From Saprospiraceae bacterium (GTDB taxonomy: Bacteria; Bacteroidota; Bacteroidia; Chitinophagales; Saprospiraceae), in contig JACMLK010000204.1 in the NCBI GenBank assembly GCA_014379665.1, positions 1-17,103 of the forward strand: a DNA stretch of 17,103 bases, in the 5' to 3' direction. A program made the position numbers and the translations under genes. Positions 1 through 7,587 of this stretch are shown piece after piece. Positions within the stretch are counted from its first letter, which is position 1. Each line of letters begins with the position of its first letter. A model generated the notes under the pieces. That model was given only the letters and a program-made list of their open reading frames with translations. It made no database searches and was not told the DNA's origin.

Positions 1-31
1 ACCAAAAATAAATGAATTCCGTTCAATCATA

Positions 32-793
32 TTATATATTTTCTAAATATTTAAGATTATTTATTTCAGAGTGAAAGGTCAGATCATGTCCTGATGGCAC
101 TATCGATACATATTTGTTTTTGAGGGCATTAATATCATTATCAGAAGTCTCTTCTTCATAAGATTTGAATTTACCGGTAAGCCAGTAATATTTTTCTCCC
201 CTGGGGTCAGTTCCTTCCTGAAATTCTTCAACCCATGTGCCATTTCCCTGGCGACAAACTTTTATACCCTGAATCTGATCAAGGGGACAAGCCGGAATGT
301 TGACATTTAATAGTTTACATTGTTTCATCGGGTTGTTCAGGACGGATTGAATGATCTTTCTTACATAATATTTCGACGGTTCAAAATCGGCTTCAAAAGT
401 GTAATCGAGTAATGAAAATCCAATTGAATTTATATTTTCAATACTTGCTTCCATGGCAGCTGACATGGTGCCTGAATAAATAATATTGATAGAGGCATTC
501 GCACCATGATTAATTCCCGAAACACATAAATCAATTTTTTTTCCTTTGAGAAGTACATTTTTAGCCAGTTTGACACAATCTACAGGAGTACCGGAACATT
601 CAAAAGCCTCGATTCCGGAGAATACATTCACTTTACGCAATCTTAAAGGTGTATTGAGGGTAATGGCATGACCCTGACCAGATTGTGGTGAATCAGGGGC
701 GACCACCAGTACTTCTCCAAACTCAGAAGCGACTTCAACCAGGGCCCGTATTCCGGGTGCCACTATTCCATCATCATTAGTTATCAATATCAT
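32..793 (-). CDS. surE: 5'/3'-nucleotidase SurE
   Basis: A 253-aa SurE-family phosphatase, which removes phosphate from nucleoside monophosphates in the cytoplasm and needs a divalent metal. The protein starts MILITNDDGI, and the family's metal-binding set is visible: D7 and D8 in NDDG, S38 in the APDSPQSGQGHAIT segment, and N95 in SGINHGAN. The SGTMSAAMEA helix that follows is also typical, and the length matches the family norm of about 250 aa. The ATG at 793 places the NDDG motif right at the N terminus, so the start is secure. It is transcribed away from pckA. Only 31 bases of the window follow its stop codon, and no terminator is visible there. The function is well conserved; the preferred physiological substrate cannot be read from the sequence. 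Confidence 0.96.
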   Translation of the reverse strand: MILITNDDGIVAPGIRALVEVASEFGEVLVVAPDSPQSGQGHAITLNTPLRLRKVNVFSGIEAFECSGTPVDCVKLAKNVLLKGKKIDLCVSGINHGANASINIIYSGTMSAAMEASIENINSIGFSLLDYTFEADFEPSKYYVRKIIQSVLNNPMKQCKLLNVNIPACPLDQIQGIKVCRQGNGTWVEEFQEGTDPRGEKYYWLTGKFKSYEEETSDNDINALKNKYVSIVPSGHDLTFHSEINNLKYLENI

Positions 794-827
794 ACGCTTT
801 TTTGTCGGATTGAATCCAAATAGAATG

Positions 828-835
828 CAAATTTA
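828..835 (-). promoter_or_regulatory. candidate -7 element for surE
   Basis: On the minus strand this reads TAAATTTG, an exact match to the Bacteroidota -7 consensus TAnnTTTG, 35 bases upstream of the surE start codon. No convincing TTTG -33 partner lies at the usual 17-23 base distance, so the call rests on the -7 match and its position in the divergent intergenic region. Confidence 0.4.
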
Positions 836-971
836 ACATAAAAGACCTGAATAATACATTAATATAACGCACATTATATTAGTTAAAATTATAATCATTA
901 TCAGTCCTGAATGCATGATAAAATAATTGAATTTTTGATTTTAGTATACCTTCCCCTTTTAAATTTATTTT

Positions 972-1006
972 TCTGTCAGGAAATTAAAAATCTATTACTA
1001 ACTTTG
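972..1006 (+). promoter_or_regulatory. candidate promoter for pckA
   Basis: TAACTTTG at 999-1006 matches the Bacteroidota -7 consensus TAnnTTTG exactly. A weak -33-like TCTG lies at 972-975, 23 bases upstream. Transcription would start near 1013 and give a leader of about 40 bases before the pckA ATG at 1052. No catabolite-control operator could be recognised in the 258-base surE-pckA intergenic region. Confidence 0.45.
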
Positions 1007-1051
1007 TGATAACCAAATTATTTACTTATTCTAAAACTAAATCAGACAAAA

Positions 1052-2632
1052 ATGAAGTCATTCAATCTGGAAAAAGTGGGTATTACTCAACCCAAAATTT
1101 ATAGAAACCTTAGCGTGCCAAAACTTTATGAGATGGCGCTTAAAAATGAAAAAGGGAGCATAATATCAGATAAAGGCGCGCTACTTGTTTATTCCGGAGA
1201 GAAAACTGGAAGGAGCCCAAAGGATCGCAGAATTGTAAAACATCCTGATTCTGAAAATAATATTGATTGGGGAACAGTTAATCTTCCTTTGGACGATCAT
1301 ACTTTTATGATCAATAAAGTGAGGGCGATTGATTACATAAACAGTAGGGATATAATTTACGTTTTTGACGGATTTGCCGGTTGGGAAAAATTGTATCGTA
1401 TAAAAGTGAGGGTCATTTGTACAAGAGCATATCATGCTTTATTTATGAATAATATGTTGATCCGACCCACCAAAGAAGAACTAAAATCCTTTGGCGAACC
1501 GGATTATACTATATTTAATGCAGGCGCATTTCCAGCGAATAAATATACCAATCTAATGACTTCCAAAACAAGCGTGGCGCTTGACTTTGAAAAAAGAGAA
1601 ATTGTCATTCTCGGTACCGAATATGCCGGTGAAATGAAAAAAGGTATTTTTACCGTGATGAATTATCTAATGCCACTTAAAGGTGTAATGCCTATGCATT
1701 GTTCTGCCAATATGGGAAATAAAGAAGATGTATCTGTTTTCTTTGGCCTTTCAGGTACAGGAAAAACAACATTGAGTGCAGATCCCGGGAGGCATCTCAT
1801 CGGAGATGATGAGCATTGCTGGACAGACAAAAGTATATTCAATATTGAAGGAGGATGTTATGCCAAGGCGATCAATCTGAGTCAGGAAAAAGAACCTGAA
1901 ATATACCGGGCCATTAAATTTGGGGCGGTGCTGGAGAATGTAGTGTATGATGAAAAAACAAGGGCTGTGGATTATGATGATATTTCCATAACTGAAAATA
2001 CCAGGGTTGCCTACCCGATAGAATTTATTGAAAATGCAAAAATACCATGTATTGCCGGTCAACCTAAGAACATCATATTTCTCACCTGTGATGCCTACGG
2101 CGTTTTACCTCCCATCAGCAGCCTGACGCCTGAGCAGGCAAGTTATCATTTTATTTCAGGATATACGGCAAAAGTGGCCGGGACAGAGATGGGTGTCACA
2201 GAGCCATCAGCTACATTTTCTGCGTGTTTCGGAGCGGCCTTTATGCCCTGGCATCCCAACAAATATGCTGAATTACTTGCTGCTAAAATAAAAAGTTCCG
2301 GTGCCAAAGCCTGGCTGGTAAATACCGGTTGGACAGGAGGTCCTTACGGAATAGGCTCCAGAATTAAACTAATATACACAAGGGCAATAATTGATGCCAT
2401 ACACGCTGATGCATTTGATAATGTGGAGATGGTAGAAGAACCTGTTTTTGGATTAAAAATTCCTGTTTTATGTCCTGATGTTCCTTCTGAATTATTGATA
2501 CCAAATCAAACTTGGATCGATAAAAAAGGGTATGAAAATACGCTGAAAAAATTAGCAGAATTATTTAAGAATAATTTTAAAAAGTATGAATCAGGGGTAA
2601 ACAAAAAAATAATAGCTGCAGGACCAAAATAA
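1052..2632 (+). CDS. pckA: phosphoenolpyruvate carboxykinase (ATP)
   Basis: A 526-aa ATP-dependent PEP carboxykinase that converts oxaloacetate plus ATP to PEP, CO2 and ADP, the entry step of gluconeogenesis from C4 acids. Substrate-binding R54 lies in the YSGEKTGRSPKD segment. The metal-site Lys and His lie in GEMKKGIF (about 194-200) and in MPMHCSAN (H216). The kinase-1a P-loop GLSGTGKTTL is at 232-241 and the kinase-2 motif LIGDDEHCW at 249-257. The C-terminal half has the family blocks ENVVYDE, TRVAYP and NTGWTGGPYGIGSR. The P-loop and the absence of GTP-type signatures identify the ATP class. The length agrees with the E. coli enzyme (540 aa). It appears to be monocistronic, with its own candidate promoter; no hairpin terminator was found after the stop. 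Confidence 0.98.
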   Translation: MKSFNLEKVGITQPKIYRNLSVPKLYEMALKNEKGSIISDKGALLVYSGEKTGRSPKDRRIVKHPDSENNIDWGTVNLPLDDHTFMINKVRAIDYINSRDIIYVFDGFAGWEKLYRIKVRVICTRAYHALFMNNMLIRPTKEELKSFGEPDYTIFNAGAFPANKYTNLMTSKTSVALDFEKREIVILGTEYAGEMKKGIFTVMNYLMPLKGVMPMHCSANMGNKEDVSVFFGLSGTGKTTLSADPGRHLIGDDEHCWTDKSIFNIEGGCYAKAINLSQEKEPEIYRAIKFGAVLENVVYDEKTRAVDYDDISITENTRVAYPIEFIENAKIPCIAGQPKNIIFLTCDAYGVLPPISSLTPEQASYHFISGYTAKVAGTEMGVTEPSATFSACFGAAFMPWHPNKYAELLAAKIKSSGAKAWLVNTGWTGGPYGIGSRIKLIYTRAIIDAIHADAFDNVEMVEEPVFGLKIPVLCPDVPSELLIPNQTWIDKKGYENTLKKLAELFKNNFKKYESGVNKKIIAAGPK

Positions 2633-2824
2633 ACGTTTGTTTAGATTTTCACGGATAAGCCAAAACAAGCAAATGCCAGGTGCGAAGTGCAAATGAATTA
2701 AAGATAACCTTTTTTAAACACTTGAATAAGCCTGGGCCGGGCATTTTATAACTGTTTTTCACTGACATAATGTAATATCAGCAGACCTAAATTAGCTAAA
2801 ATTTATAATACAAATGTAATTTTT

Positions 2825-2857
2825 TTTGCATTTAATACGATTAGTATTCTAATTTTG
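2825..2857 (+). promoter_or_regulatory. promoter P1 of the metalloprotease gene
   Basis: TTTG at 2825-2828, then 21 bases, then TAATTTTG at 2850-2857. Both hexamer-equivalents match the Bacteroidota primary-sigma consensus TTTG-N17-23-TAnnTTTG exactly with good spacing. This is the best promoter in the window. The leader to the start at 2991 would be about 125 bases. Confidence 0.6.
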
Positions 2858-2873
2858 TAAATTTTATAAGAAA

Positions 2874-2901
2874 TTGTGTAACTAAATGTAGTTTAATTTT
2901 G
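2874..2901 (+). promoter_or_regulatory. second candidate promoter P2 of the metalloprotease gene
   Basis: A second exact TAATTTTG lies at 2894-2901, with TTG at 2874-2876 and a 17-base spacer. It sits 44 bases downstream of the first -7 element. It could be an alternative promoter or a chance match in AT-rich DNA. Confidence 0.4.
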
Positions 2902-2990
2902 ATAATAGCTTAATTTTATAGTTATTTGCACCTGTTTTCCTTCCGAGAATGTATTTACACCAAATTTTTATTCACAAAAAAAAACATTTC

Positions 2991-5900
2991 ATGTCTTCAC
3001 GAAATATTAAAATGATATTTTTTAAATTTAGCCCGGTGCTGTTTTTGTTGTTTGCTGTATATAACAGTAATGCCCAAAAAGTACAAAAATTTGCTGAACT
3101 GGATCAAAAGTTTAGTGATTATCAGGTGTTATACTTTGATTCTGAAACTATTTACAATGATATTAAATCCGGTAAAAACCTTGATCATTTTATCATAAAG
3201 CTTGATGGTGGCGGAGAATGGAACCTGAATTTAAGAAGATCAGATATAATAAGTAAGGATTATAAGTTAGTGTCTATGGAAGAAGACGGACCAAAAGTCA
3301 GGTACGGAACTACTGCTATTCCCACTGTTGGTACCATTAATGGAGTACGTGGCAGTGAGGTGGCGTTGACATTCAACAATAATTTCATTTATGGTTTTTT
3401 GAAAATCGGAATGGATGAATATTATATCGAACCGGTGTATCATTTTACCGGCCAAAAGCCTGATAATGCGTTTGTATTATATAGCCCGAGAGATATCAAA
3501 TCTCAAAAAATATATAAGTGTGCTTATGAAACTGTTAACGAGGAATTAGGTAGAATCAAAAATGGCACTAAGGACATAACCGGTAGCAGGATGCCTGGTC
3601 AGTGTATACAAATAAAATACAGTAATGCCTCAGACTGGTCGATGAGGGTTAAGTATGGATCAGTGACAGGAGTGGAAAACCACAACATCGGAGTCATGAA
3701 TGATGTTCAGACCAATTACGATGATGAATTTGCGGATGAAATCCAGTTCAGCATGACGGAGCAATGGATCTCATCATGTTCCACATGTGATCCCTGGACG
3801 GCAAGTACCAATGCAGGCACACTATTAAATTCTTTTAAAAATTGGGGTCCGACGGGTTTCTCTTTACCACATGACCTGGCCGGACTCTGGACAAACAGGG
3901 ATTTGGATGGAGACACTGTGGGCATTGCATACCTCGGAGTTTTATGTACAAATCTCAGATATCATGTATTGCAGGATTTTACCAGCAATGCTTCCTGGTT
4001 GAGAGTGCTCACCGCCCATGAAATAGGACATAATTTTAATGCCGATCACGATAATCAAGGGAGCAATACGATTATGGCTCCGGCAGTCAGTTCAGCTACT
4101 GATTGGTCCTCAGCATCCATTATGGACATTCAATTCGAATATAACGGAGCTACTTGTCTGGATAATTGTTCCGGTGGTATTCCAAATCCAATTGCTAATT
4201 TCACCTATAATATAAATTCATCATGTTTACCCGGTTCTGTACAGTACTTTGATCAATCTACTAATGCTGTTACACGCTTATGGGTTTTTCCGGGAGGTAC
4301 TCCAGCCACATCAACGGCAATGAATCCGGTTGTTCAATATAATACGCTGGGAGTGTTTGGAGCTACCTTAACCGTGATTAATGCTTCGGGTAACAATTCA
4401 TTAACAGTATCAAATATAGTTACTATAATAGATTTTCCATTTGTGGATTTTGTTTCTAATATTTCCGGAAGTAATGTTGATTTTACTTATACCGGATCTG
4501 TTGCTGAATCTTTCTTTTGGGAGTTTGGAGATGGTGGTGAAAGTACGGCACAGCATCCTTCTTATACCTATCAGGAAGATGGGACCTATATTGTTACCTT
4601 ATCAACCACAAATGAATGCGGCACCAATTCGGCAAGTCATACTATAACAATTGCCACCGCACCAACAGCCGATTTCTTTGCCAATGTAAACTCCGGTTGT
4701 CAACCTTTTACAGTTAATTTTGTGAATAATTCATCGAACAATGCGGTTTCTTATCTTTGGACTTTACCTGGCGGTACTCCATCCACCTCTACATTAATAA
4801 ACCCAACAGTTGTTTATCAGAATCCGGGTACTTACAATGTCACTTTAAAAGTCACCAATAATATCGGGACTGACACAGAATTAAAAAATAATTATATATC
4901 TGTTTCGCCTGTTCCTGTAGCATCTTTTAATTATACCGCCAGTGGACCCACTGTTAATTTTACTAATAGTTCTCAATTTGCGAATAATTATATATGGAAT
5001 TTTGGTGATGGCACTACCAGTACAGCGATAAATCCTGTTCATACCTTTACATCTAACGGTACATTCAATGTTACACTTAATGCCGGTAATTCGTGTGGGT
5101 CTGTTACTTATCTTCAAGCAATCACTGTTGCCGTAGCTCCGGTAGCATCTTTTATTCCTAATAGTAATATCTCTGTCTGTGCGGGTCAAACAATAAATTT
5201 TCAAAGCACAAGTAGCTATAACCCAACCGGTTATTCATGGGTTTTTGAAGGAGGTAGCCCTTCTACTTCTAACCAGGCCAATCCAACTGTTTCCTTTGTT
5301 TCTTCCGGAGATTTCGATGTAAGTCTTACAGTTTCTAATAGTTTTGGTTCTGATGATGTTATTGCTCAGGATATGATTATTGTAAATGTTCCACCACAAG
5401 TGAGTTTTACTTATCTTGCAGATGGTCTGACAATCTCATATAATGATCAGATTGTAAATGGAAATAATCGTTTGTGGGATTTTGGAGATGGTGAAATCAG
5501 TAATGAACCAAATCCTGACCACACCTACTCTGCAGAGGGAACCTACTTAGTCACTTTACGTGCAGAGAATGAATGTGATACAGTGATTTATTCACAATCT
5601 GTGTTGGTTCAATTAACACCAACCGCCGGGTTTACATCAAGCACCACTAATATTTGTGCACCTTCAACTATTTCATACTATAATCAATCTTCACCTTCGG
5701 TTAACTCCTGGTTGTGGTCTTTTGACGGGGGAAATCCATCTACATCCACCGAACCAAATCCAGTAGTGTCTTATGAAAATCCGGGTACTTACACTGTAAG
5801 TCTTACAGTGGCAAATACCGTTGGCCAGGATGACATAGTGTTAAATAACTATATTACCGTAAATACATTACCTGAAACAGGATTTCAGGTAAATATTGAT

Positions 5901-6851
5901 AGTGTAATTGTTGCATTAATTAATACAGGAACCAGTGCCACATCCACAAACTGGAATGTATCGGGCAATGGGTTCAATATTCAACTTGCAGGAGAAATTA
6001 CCACCTTTGCAGCACCATCTAACGGAGACTATGAAATAGTGCAAACAAATTCCAATCAATGTGGTGAAATAAGTTCTGATACACAAATTGTACATATCAA
6101 CATCTACCCGGAAGCATTATTTACCATCAATGGATCATTGGTGTGTGAAGGAATAACCACTGACTTTATAAATCAGTCTTCTAACGGAGATTCGTTTGAA
6201 TGGAGTTTTGAAGGTGGAACACCAGAAATATCGACTGAAAAGAATCCATCAGTTTATTATACTGCATCGGGTACATATCTTGTCAGATTGATAGCCACCA
6301 GTTTATTGGGTTCTGATACTACGGAATCATTAATTATCGTAGAGAATCAACCAATATCCGGATTTGAATATAACATACAGAATAATGTTGTAGAGTTTGA
6401 ATTTACCGGATCCAATACGAACTCAATAAATTGGCTTTTCGGAGATAATACATCATCTACTGAATTTAATCCTACCCATACCTATTCGACAAGTGGTGAG
6501 TACATTGTCAATCAAATTTCAGAAAATTTATGTGGAAAGGATACCACCACAGTAACCGTAAATATTGTTATTTCTTCTATTGATCAGGATAATTTATCAA
6601 AAAATATACTGATCTCTCCAAATCCAAACAATGGAATTTTTAAAGTTTTGATAAACAATCAAGGATCAAACACTTGTAAAATGACCTTAATGGATTTATT
6701 TGGTCGTGTGGTTGAAGACTTAAACCTTACCGCCAAAAATGGAGAATTTGTATACCAGTTTGATGCTTCAGCCATACCTGCTTCTACGTATTTCTTAAAA
6801 ATATCAAATGCGTCAGGCGTGGCTACAAAACAAATTGTGATTCAGAAATAA
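2991..6851 (+). CDS. secreted reprolysin-like zinc metalloprotease with ten PKD modules and a type IX secretion tail
   Basis: A secreted multidomain protein of 1286 aa from this start. An ATG at 2949 would add 14 residues and make the signal peptide n-region too long; an ATG at 3012 is also possible. Order: signal peptide ending near NSNA-Q (residues 1-29); propeptide-like region; catalytic domain with LPHDLAGLWTNRDLDG before the zinc motif HEIGHNFNADHD (H343, H347, H353, catalytic E344) and a Met-turn IMAP (M362). This is the M12B/adamalysin pattern HExxHxxGxxHD with the Gly replaced by Asn. Ten PKD-type Ig-like modules follow (4182-6570), then a Por_Secre_tail (about 6600-6848, beginning ISPNPNNGIFKV) that directs export through the type IX system and cell-surface attachment. 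Likely a surface or extracellular protease acting on protein; the substrate is unknown. Two upstream promoters and a strong terminator suggest a single-gene transcript. Confidence 0.9.
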   Translation: MSSRNIKMIFFKFSPVLFLLFAVYNSNAQKVQKFAELDQKFSDYQVLYFDSETIYNDIKSGKNLDHFIIKLDGGGEWNLNLRRSDIISKDYKLVSMEEDGPKVRYGTTAIPTVGTINGVRGSEVALTFNNNFIYGFLKIGMDEYYIEPVYHFTGQKPDNAFVLYSPRDIKSQKIYKCAYETVNEELGRIKNGTKDITGSRMPGQCIQIKYSNASDWSMRVKYGSVTGVENHNIGVMNDVQTNYDDEFADEIQFSMTEQWISSCSTCDPWTASTNAGTLLNSFKNWGPTGFSLPHDLAGLWTNRDLDGDTVGIAYLGVLCTNLRYHVLQDFTSNASWLRVLTAHEIGHNFNADHDNQGSNTIMAPAVSSATDWSSASIMDIQFEYNGATCLDNCSGGIPNPIANFTYNINSSCLPGSVQYFDQSTNAVTRLWVFPGGTPATSTAMNPVVQYNTLGVFGATLTVINASGNNSLTVSNIVTIIDFPFVDFVSNISGSNVDFTYTGSVAESFFWEFGDGGESTAQHPSYTYQEDGTYIVTLSTTNECGTNSASHTITIATAPTADFFANVNSGCQPFTVNFVNNSSNNAVSYLWTLPGGTPSTSTLINPTVVYQNPGTYNVTLKVTNNIGTDTELKNNYISVSPVPVASFNYTASGPTVNFTNSSQFANNYIWNFGDGTTSTAINPVHTFTSNGTFNVTLNAGNSCGSVTYLQAITVAVAPVASFIPNSNISVCAGQTINFQSTSSYNPTGYSWVFEGGSPSTSNQANPTVSFVSSGDFDVSLTVSNSFGSDDVIAQDMIIVNVPPQVSFTYLADGLTISYNDQIVNGNNRLWDFGDGEISNEPNPDHTYSAEGTYLVTLRAENECDTVIYSQSVLVQLTPTAGFTSSTTNICAPSTISYYNQSSPSVNSWLWSFDGGNPSTSTEPNPVVSYENPGTYTVSLTVANTVGQDDIVLNNYITVNTLPETGFQVNIDSVIVALINTGTSATSTNWNVSGNGFNIQLAGEITTFAAPSNGDYEIVQTNSNQCGEISSDTQIVHINIYPEALFTINGSLVCEGITTDFINQSSNGDSFEWSFEGGTPEISTEKNPSVYYTASGTYLVRLIATSLLGSDTTESLIIVENQPISGFEYNIQNNVVEFEFTGSNTNSINWLFGDNTSSTEFNPTHTYSTSGEYIVNQISENLCGKDTTTVTVNIVISSIDQDNLSKNILISPNPNNGIFKVLINNQGSNTCKMTLMDLFGRVVEDLNLTAKNGEFVYQFDASAIPASTYFLKISNASGVATKQIVIQK
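4182..6570 (+). repeat. five tandem A-B pairs of PKD modules
   Basis: The coding repeat has a period of about 480 bases. A-type modules start near 4182, 4658, 5137, 5618 and 6104; B-type modules near 4431, 4909, 5389, 5868 and 6345. A modules carry a Cys near the N terminus and a W-x-F-x-GG-x-P-x-x-S core in place of the usual FGDG. B modules carry the classical W-x-FGDG core and an N-x-CG near the C terminus. The fourth B module has lost the FGDG core, and the fifth reads FGDN. DNA identity between units is low, so the duplication is old. PKD modules are Ig-like beta-sandwiches that act as spacers or binding modules in surface proteins. Confidence 0.85.
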
Positions 6852-6915
6852 TATATCAATCTGTAATTTTACTCACCTTATTAAGGTATTAAAATAACAT
6901 GATGGTTTATTGATA

Positions 6916-6961
6916 AGAAGTCGTCTTGAAATTAACATTTCAAGACGACTTCTCTTTTTTT
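6916..6961 (+). terminator. rho-independent terminator of the metalloprotease gene
   Basis: A perfect 17-bp inverted repeat: left arm AGAAGTCGTCTTGAAAT at 6916-6932, loop TAAC, right arm at 6937-6953. One C and then a run of seven T at 6955-6961 follow on the plus strand. There is no T-run on the minus-strand side, so it terminates plus-strand transcription only. The right arm and T-run lie inside the last codons of the convergent nth gene. Confidence 0.92.
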
Positions 6962-7578
6962 CTTCCTATGACCGCACAAATAGGACACTCAGTTTTCTGA
7001 TGACCTCGCGCAGGACAATATGCTCTGCCAAAATAGATTATCTGAAGATGAAGTTTATTCCACGACGATCTGGGAAATATTTTCTTTAAATCTGCTTCTG
7101 TTTTCACCACATTTTTACCATTACTTAAACACCATCTTTCCGCTAATCTGTAAATATGTGTATCCACCGGAAAGGCAGGTACCCCGAATGCCTGTGACAT
7201 AACCACTGAGGCGGTTTTATGGCCGACACCAGGCAGACTTTCCAGTTCTTCGAAAGTATTCGGTACCTTTCCATTGTGCTTCTCTATAAGTAAATGTGAT
7301 AACGAAGAAATAGATTTAGATTTTTGAGGTGACAAACCACAAGGCCTGATGATTTCTTCTATTTTACTGATTGAAAGCTGAGCCATATCAAAAGGATTGT
7401 CTGCTACCGAAAATAGTATCGGAGTAATCTGATTAACTCTTACATCAGTACATTGTGCTGAAAGAACTACAGCAATTAATAAGGTGTATGGGTCCTGATG
7501 AGCTAAAGGAATCGGCACTTCAGGATACAATAATTCCAGTTTCTCCATTACAAATTTGGCGCGTTCCTTTCTGGTCAT
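6940..7578 (-). CDS. nth: endonuclease III (DNA glycosylase/AP lyase)
   Basis: A 212-aa HhH-GPD DNA glycosylase that removes oxidised pyrimidines and nicks abasic sites in base-excision repair. The helix-hairpin-helix LPGVGHKTA is at 115-123 with catalytic K121, and catalytic D139 is in PVDTHIYRL; these correspond to K120 and D138 of E. coli. The length matches the family (about 211 aa). The C-terminal iron-sulfur loop is unusual: C188, C198 and C201 are present with spacing C-x9-C-x2-C, but the fourth Cys of the classical C-x6-C-x2-C-x5-C cluster is missing. The gene starts 9 bases after the ribD stop, so the two are almost certainly co-transcribed. Its last codons and stop (6940-6960) lie in the terminator stem of the converging gene. 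Confidence 0.96.
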   Translation of the reverse strand: MTRKERAKFVMEKLELLYPEVPIPLAHQDPYTLLIAVVLSAQCTDVRVNQITPILFSVADNPFDMAQLSISKIEEIIRPCGLSPQKSKSISSLSHLLIEKHNGKVPNTFEELESLPGVGHKTASVVMSQAFGVPAFPVDTHIYRLAERWCLSNGKNVVKTEADLKKIFPRSSWNKLHLQIIYFGRAYCPARGHQKTECPICAVIGRKKEKSS

Positions 7579-7587
7579 GGGAAAGGA

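Larger units (their letters stand above)
2633..2948. other. intergenic region between pckA and the metalloprotease
   Basis: A 316-base AT-rich gap. The pckA-proximal half (about 2633-2780) holds no ORF, no RNA gene that I recognise and no clear terminator hairpin; the short GC-rich patch around 2730-2742 does not fold into a clean stem. The distal half contains two exact TAnnTTTG promoter elements, listed separately. Confidence 0.6.

Noticed and set aside
2730..2745. GC-rich near-palindrome after pckA, considered as a terminator.
   Set aside because: The arms do not pair without mismatches, there is no loop, and no T-run follows immediately.
4441..5204. Open frames of 68 and 107 codons overlapping the PKD region on either strand.
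   Set aside because: They are shadows of the repeat-rich coding sequence, with low-complexity translations and no family resemblance.
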